A stretch of DNA of 64,000 bases from Chlorokybus atmophyticus (GCA_009103225.1 RHPI01003169.1:124001-188000), one strand, 5' to 3'; shown: positions 33,634-46,400, numbered from the stretch's first letter. The notes: generated by a model not told the origin, from the sequence alone. Numbers and translations: made by a program.

Positions 33634-34692
33634 GCTGGACAAGCCATCACTCTCCTTCCTTCAAAGTGGCCAGCTTCCCTCCAACATGAGTGCACAAGAG
33701 AAAGATCGTGTCCGTCAACGTACCCGCCACCATCGGTGGGCGAATGACAAGCTTGGTCGCCGCGTCCATGACAAAAACAAGGAGGTGCCGGCGCCAGCCA
33801 CCCGCAACGGTATTATCGCTGCCCTCCACACTGAGCTTGAGCACTTCGGTGTGAAGCGTACAGCCTGATAAGGGCGCAATAGTGGTGGTATGGGCTGTCC
33901 AAACAGGTGCTGAGGTCCGTCAGTTGCTGCCAACAGTGTGACATGGTACGCGCCAGCCTCAACACACGCAGCGCCACCTTGCACCCTCTCCCCATCTCCG
34001 TTCTTTTCTATCGCTGGGGACTCGACATCTTGGGAGACTTCGCACCCTCGGCACGTGGCAACCGTAACATCCCAGTGATGATCGAGCACTTCTCCAAATG
34101 GGTGGAGCTGGTGCTATTACCCGACAAGAGCAGCAGGGGGGTGTCTCAAGCCTTCCTCTTCCATGCCCTTAGCCGGTTCGGCAGCTGCGCTGAGGTCATC
34201 ACCGACCAAGGCACTGAGTTTAGAGGGGAGTTCGACACCCTGTTGGACAAAAGCTACATCGATCATCGCCGCACTTCGCGTGACCACCCTCAAGCCGACG
34301 GTCTCGCTGAGCGGACAGTACAGACCATCAAGAAGGCACTCCGCAAGTACGTGCTGAAATATAAGAAGAACACCTGGGACGACCACCTTCCGTGGGTGGC
34401 CCTTGGATACCGATTGTCAAAGCAGGCGGCCCCTGCGCGAGTACAGCCCATACTACCTGCTGTTCGGGCGTCCGCCATTGCTTCCTTTCGTGCACAGCAG
34501 GCAGTAGATCGTGTGGTGAACAACCTCGACAATCCCGACTGGATGCACCACGACATTACCACACGCGCCGCGCTGTTCAAGCACACCGTCCCGGTGGCCT
34601 TCAACAACCTACGCATCGCAAAGCACCGCGACACCCTGCGCTACGAGCGCGTGCGGAGCGGCTTCTACAAGGAGCGCCAACGACGGTTTTAA
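33634..34692 (+). pseudogene. DDE integrase of copy A
   Basis: H-H-C-C zinc domain (IIAALHTELEHFGVKRTA, then CCQQCDMVRASL), then the catalytic core: first Asp in YRWGLDILGDF, second in VITDQGTEFRGEF, Glu in HPQADGLAERTVQTIKKAL. A TGA near 33867 splits the zinc domain and a TAA at 34690 (CAA in copy B) ends the frame before GDFAYRMA. This is a transposon integrase, not a tyrosine recombinase. Confidence 0.88.
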
Positions 34693-35082
34693 GCAGGGGA
34701 CTTTGCCTACCGCATGGCAGCTACCAAGGACACGCTCGACACCTTCACGGGCCGCACCGTCTACAAGGTACTTAAGGTGTACCCCACAGGAGTGCTGGAC
34801 CTCCTCGGTAAAAACGGCGAGAGGTTGAAAGACAACATGGTGAACTGCGCGCCATGTCATCTTCCGTGCATAGCTGGCTTTGCGCGCATCCAGCACCTTC
34901 GCCCCGCCCGCAGCACACGATGTGAACGCTGCGGCAGCGCCGGCGACGCACTTATGATGCACTGCTATGGCTGTAACAAGGGCCTGCATTGCTACTGTAT
35001 GGAGCCCTCGTTAGACGCAATACCCATGGAGGAGTACTGGTGCAACGATTGCCGCACCAACGACCCTCCTCACCTGCTTTAG
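34693..35082 (+). CDS. Pol C-terminus of copy A with PHD finger
   Basis: After the TAA the frame continues GDFAYRMAATKDTLDT, VYKVLKVYPTGVLDLLG, then a PHD-type C4HC3 finger: RCERCGSAGDALMMHCYGC, KGLHCYCMEPSLD, YWCNDC (about 34918-35051). It ends at TAG 35080-35082. PHD fingers read histone H3 tail marks. Here one takes the place that a chromodomain occupies in chromoviruses and may direct integration. Copy B has the same finger (RCEKCGSAN...HCYCLDPPLD). Confidence 0.85.
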   Translation, partial: AGDFAYRMAATKDTLDTFTGRTVYKVLKVYPTGVLDLLGKNGERLKDNMVNCAPCHLPCIAGFARIQHLRPARSTRCERCGSAGDALMMHCYGCNKGLHCYCMEPSLDAIPMEEYWCNDCRTNDPPHLL

Positions 35083-35132
35083 CAACTGAGCTCTGGAGCT
35101 GGAACCTCCCCAGAAACTCAGGGGGGGTGGCT

Positions 35133-35364
35133 TGTTAATTGTGTGTCCTACAGCACAGCATGTACACTAAGAAGGACACCGCCTCCACATGTCCGTGTGA
35201 TTCAGCGATAGCGGAGCAGCTCCACCAAGCACTACGCGCCATACGAGCTGGGATCTTTTACTTTTGCTACATGTCACAACATGTTGCAGCAATAGGGCTA
35301 GCAAGCATGTCTTTCCCTGCAGCAACCCGAGACAGTGTGACCCTCAACGCTCCTCGACCCAACA
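35133..35364 (+). repeat. Copy A repeat B1
   Basis: Starts TGTTAATTGTGTG right after a purine-rich run (cagggggggtggct) and ends cccaaca. It matches B2 at 35946-36179 (about 93% by eye). Two bases (gc) separate it from A2. Confidence 0.85.
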
Positions 35365-35366
35365 GC

Positions 35367-36179
35367 TGTCATACTTATTGCCTGCGCATACTAGCCTTCG
35401 TCGAGTACGCCTACATCGAAACCATCGCCTGGCCTACCAGCATACCAACGCGCGCTCGTCACTGACAGCTAGGTCATGACTCCGGAGTAGCTCACAACCA
35501 TAGCCTACATAGGCACCGCGCGTAGCTGTTCAGTTGTGAGTTGTGTTTTATTGAGTGGTGATTAATGTGGAAATAGCCTCGATATGACCGTTAGCTTATG
35601 CTCTGAACTGTCATGATTTGACTTGTATAAGTACTCACAGTGTTCGCCGGATCAGCTGGTGACACTGTGAGTGAGAAAGCTAAGAGCTTGTGAAACAATT
35701 TGAACCGCGAACACGCCATCCCAGTTACTCAGAACCCCCTCACTATGTGAGAGCCTGTGCATGCTCGTGTGCATTGTGCTTGTCATTGCTGTGAGCTTGG
35801 TGTGCCTGGTTGCAATGTGTTTGTTGGCATCAATCATGGCATAATATCCACGTGTTGTTTGCTAATTCACCTCACTTAATAGTATAACACATTTTCCGCT
35901 CATGCAAAGAACTGTGTGTAAACAGCACTACCTAGAGTAGTGGCTTGTTAACTGTGTGTCCTATAGCACAGCATGTACACTAAGAAGGACACCGCCTCCA
36001 CATGTCCGTGTGATTCAGCGACAGCGGAGCAGCTCCACCAAGCACTCCGCGCCATACGAGCTGGGTTATCTTTTACTTTTGCTACATGTTACAACGTGTT
36101 GCAGCATCAGGGCTAGCAAGCATGTCTTTCCCTACAGCGACCCCAGACAGTGTGACCCTCAATGCTCCTCAACCCGACA
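35367..36179 (+). repeat. Copy A repeats A2-B2 (3' terminal repeat)
   Basis: A2 (35367-35952) matches A1; B2 (35946-36179) matches B1. The whole A2-B2 unit starts TG and ends CA (813 bp), like an LTR. However, the 5' end of the element has only the A part. Confidence 0.85.
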
Positions 36180-37476
36180 AATGCCGATGTACCTATGTGC
36201 AAGCTGCTTGTTCAAAAGGCAACCCGGAGGCGTGGAGAACGGCATGCATGATACCGTTACATTGACACGTAGACACGACACAAGATTTCAAATGGAGGGG
36301 GGGGCGGAGGGACAAAACACATTAACATGTCACGTTGCAAGTTTATCACAAGTGTCAATTTGTCATTAGTCCACCCACCCATCGACCCACCCACCCACCC
36401 ACTCAGCCCCTCTCTCGCACTTGCGGCAATGCACTACATCTACTTTATAACGTTAATAAACATACACTTCAGACTATTTTCACAAGTTAATAAGCATGCG
36501 CTGCACATCAGGTTTGTTCGGTACGCACTTGTAGTATACGCTGATAACATACCGGCACAAAGACATGCGTAACTTTCGTGAGAGAAAAGGGGGGGGGGGG
36601 GGGGGGGGGGGGGGCNAATTGTGAATAATAAACACATGTTGCAAAGCATGTGCATATGCTTTGTCAAGGAAGCTCACCTTACACGTTATCAATGTGTACG
36701 TAATGTGCCGTGTTCCTCCTGGTGGCATACATAACTTTTGCGATGTCCGGCATGCCATCACGGCAATACTAGATAGGGTTGACCCTTAAGTACAACCTCC
36801 TAGCGGTATATAGGTAGAAGCATTGTACTGCTTTGGAGAACCTGTGAACATGCACTTGGGAAACACGTCATCACCTCGCTTTACTGTCGTTGCCGCTAAT
36901 AGCCCATTTAAGGGCTCGGGATGTTGAGCCGTCCCGTTAAGATTGCCTATACCATACTACATTTCAACGCGTTCATCGCATGGGGATGTACTCCGACAGC
37001 CGTAATGCGTTTCCTTCATGTGCAAACACCAATTCTACAATTGGGTTGTCTTCCCCCAATTGGCGATGGTCTGCTAAGTCGTCGATAACCTTTAACGCAA
37101 AAGAGCACAACTCCTGCACCCTGGGGGGTTGTCTACGTGGACAACTTTTGGGAGGAGGTACCTCTTTACCTTTATCGGCAACGACCACGGCGGCCATCTC
37201 CGCCCCTCCCTGCAATAACTTGTCCGCCGCCCCCCCCTCTCTACCACCACCCCGCCGCCGCCCTAGCCTATGGCACAAGCGCGGCAAGGATTCTGCTGCG
37301 AGGGCCTTAACACATAAGGCCTTAACACCTAAACGCTCCGTGATTCAGTGGCTTAATCCCAGGTTTGTGGGCAGGTTGTTGGAGGTGTTGGCAGCGGCAG
37401 CGGCAGCGGCGGGGGCGGGGGCGGCGTTGTTTACTACAGGGCTGCTAGCCTACTATAGGAGAGTTGAGCTACTTCC
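36180..37476. other. Intergenic: G tract and upstream region of proteasome gene
   Basis: Right flank of copy A. Holds a 26-G run (36589-36614) next to an undetermined base at 36616, and cccacccaccc-type repeats near 36370-36405. The last ~200 bases are GC-rich and duplicated at 26150. No gene seen. Confidence 0.5.
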
Positions 37477-39318
37477 ATGGCCCGGCGCTATGACACGCGG
37501 ACAACAATATTTTCGCCGGAGGGGCGGCTATACCAGGTGCGAAAGCTGATTGCTGAGTGCGGCTTATGTATGGGAGAGCTGCATGGGAGAGCTGCATGGT
37601 TGCGTTTCTATGAACGCAGTGTGATACTTACATGCTGGGTGGTTGTATTCAATACACTGATGGCGCAGTTGCGCGGCAGCTGCTCTTGTTTGTTTGCTAC
37701 AAAGGCCATAACTGTGGCCAACGCCATGCATGTTTCGGGATGTGATTGGATCGCTCTCATCTGATGCAATTTTTCACGTAACCTCTTTGTTTCACTGGTA
37801 TCGATTTCATCAAGCAGGGTGGCCTCTGGCTGCAGTGCATAGTCGGCATGTGCGCCATGCTCAGCAGACATGAAGCAACAGTAACAAACAGTGTGAATAT
37901 CAAGGTTATCAGTACGTGGTGATTGCAGACCTCGGATGACTTTGCGGCACAGTTGGATCACTACTAGCATGCATATCCGTGCTTATCTCCGGATCAGTGG
38001 TGTTCTGTATGGCAAACACCCTCTATGCAGAGTTCCATGCCCGTTTTGCGATTTGTATCGTGTAAGGGATGGTGCATCATGCATGGGCAAGTTACAAGTC
38101 CTTATATCGTGTGCAAGCTTAGACACTGGCAAGGAATGGTTGTGTTTTGGCTGTTGATCTTATCTTCCTCAACCTGTTCTGTGAAGTTTGCCGTGAGATT
38201 ACGCTGCATGCAGACTTGTGTTCCGCAGCATTGGTGCACCACTATCGTCTCTTCCACTGCTCGCACAGTGTTGTATCAACATGTTGGCTGCCCCGCAGGT
38301 GGAATACGCCATGGAAGCCATCTCACATGCAGGCGCAGCTGTTGGCATCCTTGCCACCAACGGTGTTGTGTTAGCAGCGGAGAAGAAGGTCATATCAAAG
38401 CTGCTCGAGCCATCAAAGGTACAGATGAATGCATTGTTGTATCTAATCGCTTCCTATGCTTGGGAGAAGGTTCATGCTATTTGCTATGTGACTGATATAC
38501 TGCATTCACCAACCGGTTGAGTGATACACCGGCAGGCTCCTGAGAAAATGTACAAAATTGATGACCATGTCGCCACTGCGGTGGCGGGCATCACGTCAGA
38601 CGCGAACATTCTGATCCAAACAGCTCGGTTAGCTGCTCAGCGATACACGTTTTCGTATGGCGAGCCGATGCCGGTCGAGCAGCTGGTGCAATCTCTGTGC
38701 GACACGAAGCAAGGGTACACGCAGTTTGGAGGCTTGAGACCGTTTGGAGTTTCGTTCCTGTATGCTGGCTGGGACAAACACTACGGATTCCAGCTGTACC
38801 ATAGCGACCCGAGCGGCAATTATGGTGGCTGGAAGGCCACTGCCATTGGCGCAAACCACCAGGTACGATTGCCTGCTGCTCTGACTTACCTGTTGTCAGT
38901 CCCTATGCTCGTCGTCATATACAAACGCTGCTTTCATGAGCGCGTGCGATCAACATTATGAGCTCATCACTTGCACAAGTTGTTTCATTGCCTTTGGCCG
39001 TTGCATGTTGTGTGAACTGCAAAGGTTGGTCTTGCTCACTCTGCTGCGTGGGCGTGCCTTTGTGCGCAGGCTGCGCAATCCATCCTCAAGTCAGACTACA
39101 AGGCGGATCTGGACCTTGACGGAGCTATCAAGCTGGCCATGAAGGTGCTGTCCAAGACCATGGACAGCGCAACGCTGGCGGCGGTCAAGCTGGAGATCAC
39201 ATCGATTATGCGGGCGGCAGATGGCATCGTCAAGTACCACGTGTACTCCGCTGCTGAGCTTGAGGAGCCTCTCAAGCAAGTGAACGCCGCGGTGGAACGG
39301 GATAGCCAGCAGTCGTAG
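37477..39318 (+). CDS. PAC1: 20S proteasome subunit alpha type-4
   Basis: One of seven alpha-ring subunits of the 20S core. Four exons with consensus borders: 37477-37536, 38299-38418, 38536-38862, 39070-39318; 251 residues, the length of plant PAC1. It begins [20 protein letters not shown] and continues [19 protein letters not shown], the conserved alpha-subunit N-terminus that gates the core. [38 protein letters not shown] and [11 protein letters not shown] match the alpha-4 family. It ends in an Ala/Glu-rich tail ([10 protein letters not shown]) and TAG. No lesion. Its 5' end is duplicated at 26150, on the other side of copy A. Confidence 0.96.
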
Positions 39319-39941
39319 TGTACAGCGTATGCGTGGTGTGCATTGTAATCATTCAATGCTGTCACTCTGTGAATTCAATCTGAATGCATAGCAATTTTAT
39401 TGCAATGTGGTGCTTGACGAAGAACGACTCTGCACATTGTCACAGCAGTGCCATCATTGAGACTGCTGCATGTCTTGTGACTAGCGCCAAATGCTTCTCA
39501 GTTGCAAACACATGAATATACAAATACATCTATACTTTTGCAATCCTGATCATTGCCAAGACTACATGTAAGCACATGTTGGTGTCTGCATGAGCATTTT
39601 TGCATGACGCAATTTTGTGGGGATCTTCGTACAGCTGCAACTGCTTTGTGGTCAGCCAGATCACTGCTTTACAATACGCATTGAATGCCGCCGCATGATA
39701 GCAGTACACGAGCAAATGAGGGCCTTCCTGCACAGACGAGCGATATTGCGCTCGCATGTAACGATACCACTCACTTACCTGCTAGTGAGCCTCACCAACT
39801 TGTGCACAAGCACAAAGAACTTGTGCACAACACAATTCCCTCTTGCATCTTTTGTACGCCCTAATGCAGCACCTCGCCGAGGGGAGACACAGCACCAGAG
39901 TCGGGTAGGAGAGGATGACCACCAGCCCTCCAACAGCTCCC
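39319..39941. other. Downstream of proteasome gene
   Basis: 3' flank, AT-richer at 39370-39560, probably containing the 3' untranslated region. No gene seen. Confidence 0.45.
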
Positions 39942-40459
39942 NNNNNNNNNNNNNNNNNNNNNNNNNNNNNNNNNNNNNNNNNNNNNNNNNNNNNNNNNNN
40001 NNNNNNNNNNNNNNNNNNNNNNNNNNNNNNNNNNNNNNNNNNNNNNNNNNNNNNNNNNNNNNNNNNNNNNNNNNNNNNNNNNNNNNNNNNNNNNNNNNNN
40101 NNNNNNNNNNNNNNNNNNNNNNNNNNNNNNNNNNNNNNNNNNNNNNNNNNNNNNNNNNNNNNNNNNNNNNNNNNNNNNNNNNNNNNNNNNNNNNNNNNNN
40201 NNNNNNNNNNNNNNNNNNNNNNNNNNNNNNNNNNNNNNNNNNNNNNNNNNNNNNNNNNNNNNNNNNNNNNNNNNNNNNNNNNNNNNNNNNNNNNNNNNNN
40301 NNNNNNNNNNNNNNNNNNNNNNNNNNNNNNNNNNNNNNNNNNNNNNNNNNNNNNNNNNNNNNNNNNNNNNNNNNNNNNNNNNNNNNNNNNNNNNNNNNNN
40401 NNNNNNNNNNNNNNNNNNNNNNNNNNNNNNNNNNNCCCCCCCCCCCCCCCCCCCCCCCC
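39942..40459. other. Assembly gap (494 N) ending in C24
   Basis: Undetermined bases 39942-40435, preceded by ccc and followed by 24 C (40436-40459). Consistent with a long C tract that could not be assembled. Confidence 0.95.
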
Positions 40460-40733
40460 AACACACACAAGTGCAGTCGCCCACCAACGGCACACACACC
40501 CCACAAGGGATGAGGGGAGAGCCCCTTCAACAGCTACAACCAGCTGCAGGCACCCCACACACAAGTGGCCTTTGAGTGGTGAACACACTCTCATCCCTAC
40601 TTAAGGTTGTTACTGAGCATATATACCAGTTGCCGCTCTCCCGACCTGGCACAGAGGATTCCAAGGCCCAAGGCCTTGTCACTGTGGGCTGGCCTATCAG
40701 CACATGCTGACTGCCAGTGTGTCAAACATAGGA

Positions 40734-41366
40734 TGTCATGCCGAATACCCTCGCATGCCAGTCCTCCTCGAGCATGCCTACATCCAGCCCCAAGCCCGGG
40801 CTACCAGCATAAAGAACGCGCGCGCCCCAGTCTACTGTTAGCTACTTCGTACTCCATGTAGCATGTAGCTAGGGCTACTCTATATGCCTCTCCGTAGGAA
40901 CCGCGCGTAGCTGATCAGGAATCTATTATCAGCTCATGTGCTACATTGAGTCTTAGGACATTTCCGTAGTAGCGTACGGTTTCGATGTGACCGTTGGCCT
41001 AGTGCCCACGTGGCACAGTCATGATTTGACATGTGTAAGTAGGAAGTCATGTCACTAGATCCGCTGAGGACACTGCGAGCGAGTACTAAGAGTAGAGACT
41101 CTGATTTTGAGAGCTTGTGAAGCGACTTGAACTAGAAGCACACCATCTTGGTTGCGAAAGACTGCCTTACCACATGAGCCACAATGTATGCTCTTGTGCG
41201 CTGTGCCTGTCATTGCTGTGAGCTTGGCGCTGGTGTGTTTCCTGCATCAGTCAGGACATAGCATCTCTGAGTTGCTTGTTCATTTACCTTACTTAACAGT
41301 GTAATACATCATCCACTCATGCAAAGAACTGTATATATAGCACTACCTATCGTAGTGGCTTGTTTA
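40734..41366 (+). repeat. Copy B terminal repeat A1
   Basis: Matches A2 of the same copy (51144-51786) from TGTCATGCC to gtggcttgttnac. It contains tatatata near 41332. The B segment does not follow it. Confidence 0.85.
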
Positions 41367-41788
41367 CTCACAGTGTCAACCTCGTTGTTGAAGTGAGTGC
41401 ATCGCATTCTGCATTAAGTAGTGCAGTTTGTAGCGGGGGATACATCCTTGTGCATTCTTTATGACTATCATCACATAGTGCGCACACAAGCACTAGTGTG
41501 GTGAGTGGTAGCAGCATCAAGACAGACGGTAGAGCACAAACACTCTACCCTGCATACACTTTCACCAGTGGACTAGCTGCATGAGTAGGACCACCCCGTT
41601 CTTTCCAATAGACGAGGGTGACCTGAACAGCTGAAGCTCAACCTCCAACCTTACCGACGAGCGAACCAGCAACGGGAGCAGCGATCGCAGCAGCAGAGGC
41701 TCGCGTTCTGTCTCTGGCTTCACTCAATTCCGGTCTACTCCTCGCCATCAAGCTTCCCCACTATCGTCCAACAGCAACAACTATGAGA
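41367..41788 (+). other. Copy B leader
   Basis: Counterpart of the copy A leader; no primer binding site recognised. The B-segment sequence is absent here. Confidence 0.55.
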
Positions 41789-43296
41789 TGGAGCCTTCCA
41801 GCTCAACCACATCCCTGCGCTTCTCCGGACATGCTGGCACCACCTCGCTGGACGAATTCATCATCATATTTCAGTCAGTCCCAAGATGCGATTGCAAGCT
41901 CCGAAGCACAAAGACTGATTAGATGAGAATTCTTTCCACATCGCTGCTCAGTATCTGGGCCATAAAGCACACGATGTCTAGAAATCTGTTGTTGAATTGC
42001 ATCGAGTTGATGGATATGGCGAGCTCGCCAGCACCATAGCATACTGCGTCACTGCACAGCAGCCATCGCTCCACCTGCCACTCCAGCTGCAGTCACCGGC
42101 TTGTCCATAGCTGCAGCCATTGAGAGGGCAGAGGAGGAGAAGCATAAGTTGGTTATCGTCAACTTGACCCCTGCAAAGATTGAGATTAAGACGGTCGTAC
42201 GATGGGCCCGGATCTTGGACCGTTCTAATGCTATCCTTGAAAGACAACGAGCTGCAGCTGTTGAGGTGGGCACACCTCTACCTCTGGCAACATCTGGCTC
42301 TCGTGCGGGAGGCAGTGCTTTCACCCTCGGGTCAGTTGCACTGCGCGCACCAGCAATTTTTGTAGGTGCTGCCATCTCTGACTCTCCACTCAAGGAAATA
42401 TACGCTGCATTTCGTTGCACCTTCCCACCTCAGACCACCAACAAAGTGGAGGAGCTCAGATGGTTTCGACGCAAGCCCAACGAGGACCCTCTACGCCTGT
42501 ACTCTAGACTGGAAGGGCTGTTGAAAGACACTGACTACAAGATCGTCAATGACGCGGCTGCTGCAGTGGTTTATGTCAATGAATTGGATGCCACCCTCAG
42601 CGAGTCGACGCGGCTAACCCTGAACTACAGCAAGCCCCTTAGCTACATGCTCAAAAAAGCTTACGAGACTGCACAAGCCATCCACAAGCGCTTGATGTAT
42701 GAGAAGGCAGTTCTGGACACCAACCGCAATGCCTCATGGCCTGTAGCTAGCACAACTACTGAGCCTCCTTGCTGCAAGCGTGGTCGGGACGCTCCGGACG
42801 CGACAAAGGGAAACGATCACCTCATACTGCTTTGCCTGCCCCTGTGCTGTGTCATTGCTGTGGACGGCATGGGCACTACCAAAAGGAGTGCACCGAAGAG
42901 TACTCAACCCTAATCCGCGACCACTGTCACCAGACGGGTCACTTGGAGTCAGTCTGCTGGCTCAAGTTCCCTAAGTTGAGACCTGCCAACAGCTACAGCA
43001 ACAACACTAGAGGCCACAACGGCAACAGCTCTGGTGGCTACAATAGCAACCACCCTAAAAAGTATAACAACAACGACAACTACGCTAACGCTCGCAAGGA
43101 AGAGCAAGGCTACAGGGGGAAGAATCGTCCTCCTCAGCGCAAGGGACTAGAAGGACGTCCGCACACTGCTGCTGTTGCTGCTAAGGCTTCAGCCAACCCG
43201 CCAGCTGATGACCATGATGCTGCCCTCATGGCGCGTATGGCGCGCTTGGAGGAAGTCAAAGAGCAGGACCACCGCGACTGCTACTTTGCCCAATGA
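41789..43296 (+). pseudogene. Gag of copy B with zinc knuckles
   Basis: ATG 41789 (MEPSSSTTSLRFSGHAG) with an insertion and frame loss near 41870. A long open part runs 42101-42913 (gag core RWFRRKPNEDPLRLYSRLEG). After a frame change it encodes two knuckles: CHCCGRHGHYQKEC and, downstream, HCHQTGHLESVCW. An Asn/Gly-rich nucleocapsid tail and ARMARLEEVKEQD follow, ending at TGA 43294-43296. Confidence 0.78.
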
Positions 43297-44387
<1,091 letters not shown>

Positions 44388-45587
44388 TCCTCGTCGGCAC
44401 GGCGCCTCCCATGTGAAAGCACATCTTTGTGGTTAGAACACCTGTTGTGCTGGAGTTGGCCCTGCATTTTTTCTGGACTCTGCATAACAACATGCAAACC
44501 GCACCACGCCAGCCCGTACACGTCCGTCACAAGCCTTTCGAGCCAAGTCCGCTGGACACGTATCGATACTGGCAACTCAACGTGCAGCGGCACTTAGGTG
44601 ATGCAGCCGTCATGTCTTTAGGTAACGACAAAGCACTGAGACCCCTTTGTACTGTTCTGCTTCACTAGCGCTGCACCGCTTTGGAACAAGCGTTCAATTG
44701 GTGGCAGGACTTAACTGCAGCCATCAACGCAAGAGCGCAAGCCCTTGCTGCTGCTTGCGCTTCCATTCCTCAATCAACAATCGCGGGCCCATTATCCAGC
44801 ACGACACCTCTCGCCGTTGCGCCCGACATTGATCAGGCGAGGGCGCTGGCCCAACAAACCATGGGGTGATCGCCTCGCTGGTACCCGCCTTAGTGGAAGA
44901 CTTGCCTGACGATCAACGAGATTTAGGGAGAGGCTACCTTTCACCACAAGGGTGTACACAACGGGATGGAGCAGGCTCAATTGGAGAACAGCAAATTCGC
45001 ACTGCCCTATTGCGCCAAGCAACTATGCTACATCGACAAGAAGGAATCGGCCTGAGACAGATGATGGCGATGCGAGAAGGTGGCAATGCAGCGCGAGCGA
45101 GTCTAGTGACTTTGCTAATCATCAATCACCCTGCAATCCCTCTGTTCGCATTCGGCACCGGATTATACTGATTGGACGCCTTCTTTCGCTCACTACGGCA
45201 AGCCTATGACGAGGTTGCCTAGGCAACCTCTGACATCTTGAGAGGAGCTAAAGGAGGCCATACTAAAATTGCCAAAAGTGGAAGCAGCGCGACAACGTAA
45301 ACGCATCGCAGCTGCTTATCAGCTGCACGTCCATCAGCCAGAGATTTACCTCACGGTTCGTGCACGAGCAACAACGGTGCTAGAAGTGGGGGTGGTCAAT
45401 GGCAGATGGGCTGCAGGGACCCTAAGGGTTCCCACCATTACCCACAACATAAAAGTGCGGCTCCTGCGCGCAGTGTATCTTCAGCCCATGCCTCAGAACC
45501 ATCGCTGGTGTGACGTGACCAACAACACGATAGCCACATGGGAAGGTACACTGGTCAGGGAGGCGGCTCATGCTGTACGCTGAACTT
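44388..45587 (+). pseudogene. Module of unknown function in copy B
   Basis: About 400 codons in several frames, best read against copy C (60399-61700): DTYRYWQLNVQRHLGDA, QRDGAGSIGEQQIRTALLR, LHRQEGIGLRQMMAMREGG, VEAARQRKRIAAAYQLHV, YLTVRARATTVLEVGVVNGR, IKVRLLRAVYLQPMP, ATWEGTLVREAAHAV. I do not recognise the fold; it may be a second capsid-like domain. It lies between the gag and protease parts and is absent from copy A. Confidence 0.6.
45211..45230. repeat. Perfect 20-bp palindrome in copy B
   Basis: gaggttgcctaggcaacctc is fully self-complementary. The matching bases in copy C (reverse of about 60967-60986) form only an imperfect palindrome. Confidence 0.93.
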
Positions 45588-45599
45588 ATGGAGAAAGTA

Positions 45600-46400
45600 G
45601 GTTACACGGGAGGCGGGTCCACAAACACCCGGTCTTTTAGGGTTCCCCCCACAGCCACTGGCTACGCCGCCAGGTATAACCCTGGCCACATAGAGGCGCA
45701 AATCCCTGCGCCACAACCAGGCAGCACCGCCAGCACCCAGACCGCAGCGGGTATACCAACAGCCAAGACAAGGACGGTTCGAGCCAGGCCGCGGACGAGG
45801 AGGTTCTCAAGACCCAGCCGGTCGAGGGGCGCTTGCCGCACTGCGCTTGACACCACCGGAGGAGACTGCAGCAGCAGTCACCCCACGTACACGCTACCAA
45901 CGTTTCATTTAAGCGTGTGCGCATCAACGCCAATGCAGCCATGATCGCCAACAAAGGCAAGCATGTCACCATTAACGGTCGAGCACCCAAGCGCGTGATG
46001 CTGGACTCTAGAGCCCAGCCTGTCATCATCACACGTTACCTCGCACGCAACTTCAGCATCACCAGTGCTAAGCTAATGCCCTGCCCATACGTGTTCGACA
46101 CAACACCCGGCAGCCAGTGAAGGTGATTGGCATCACCGAGCAGGCCTTTAGCATTCGCTTGATAGGGTTGGACCCTTCCCACATTGGAGGTCATACAGAA
46201 GTGTGTGGTCACCGATGCGGGATCCTTCAACCTGCTGCTGGGACAAGACTTCAACTTTCCTGTTGGCATGGGGCTGGACTGCTGAACAGAGAAGGCATGG
46301 TTTCGTCCCCATTGAGACGAGGAGGATTGAGAGGTTGAAGGATACCTGCCTCTCGAGCTGGTGACTCGCACTCGCTCTCACCAAAGGTCCGTTGCAACAG
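45600..46400 (+). pseudogene. Protease region of copy B
   Basis: A Pro/Gln-rich linker (GSTASTQTAAGIPTAKTRTV) followed by the retropepsin-like domain: INANAAMIANKGKHVTINGR, APKRVMLDSRAQP (G to R at the active site), LARNFSITSAKLMPC, LLLGQDFNFPVGMGLDC in a shifted frame. TGA codons replace TGG or GGA of copy A at three places. Confidence 0.72.

Larger units (their letters stand above)
26507..36179 (+). mobile_element. DNMT-PHD Gypsy-type retroelement, copy A
   Basis: A 9.7-kb element starting TGTCATGCC and ending CGACA. Order: repeat A1, gag, protease, cytosine-5 methyltransferase, RT, RNase H, integrase, PHD finger, repeat B1, repeats A2-B2. An internal deletion at about 28590 joins the gag 3' part directly to sequence before the protease (copies B and C have about 3 kb there, B inflated by a poly-C tract). 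Solo-LTR insertions interrupt it at 31048, 32182 and 33172. Several frameshifts and stops make it defective. The flanks aata and aatg are compatible with a mutated 4-bp target duplication. Confidence 0.88.

Noticed and set aside
35133-36179. DIRS/Ngaro element with tyrosine recombinase, because of the split repeats
   Set aside because: No tyrosine recombinase motif was found; instead a clear DDE integrase with zinc domain is present in copies A and B and, truncated, in copy D.
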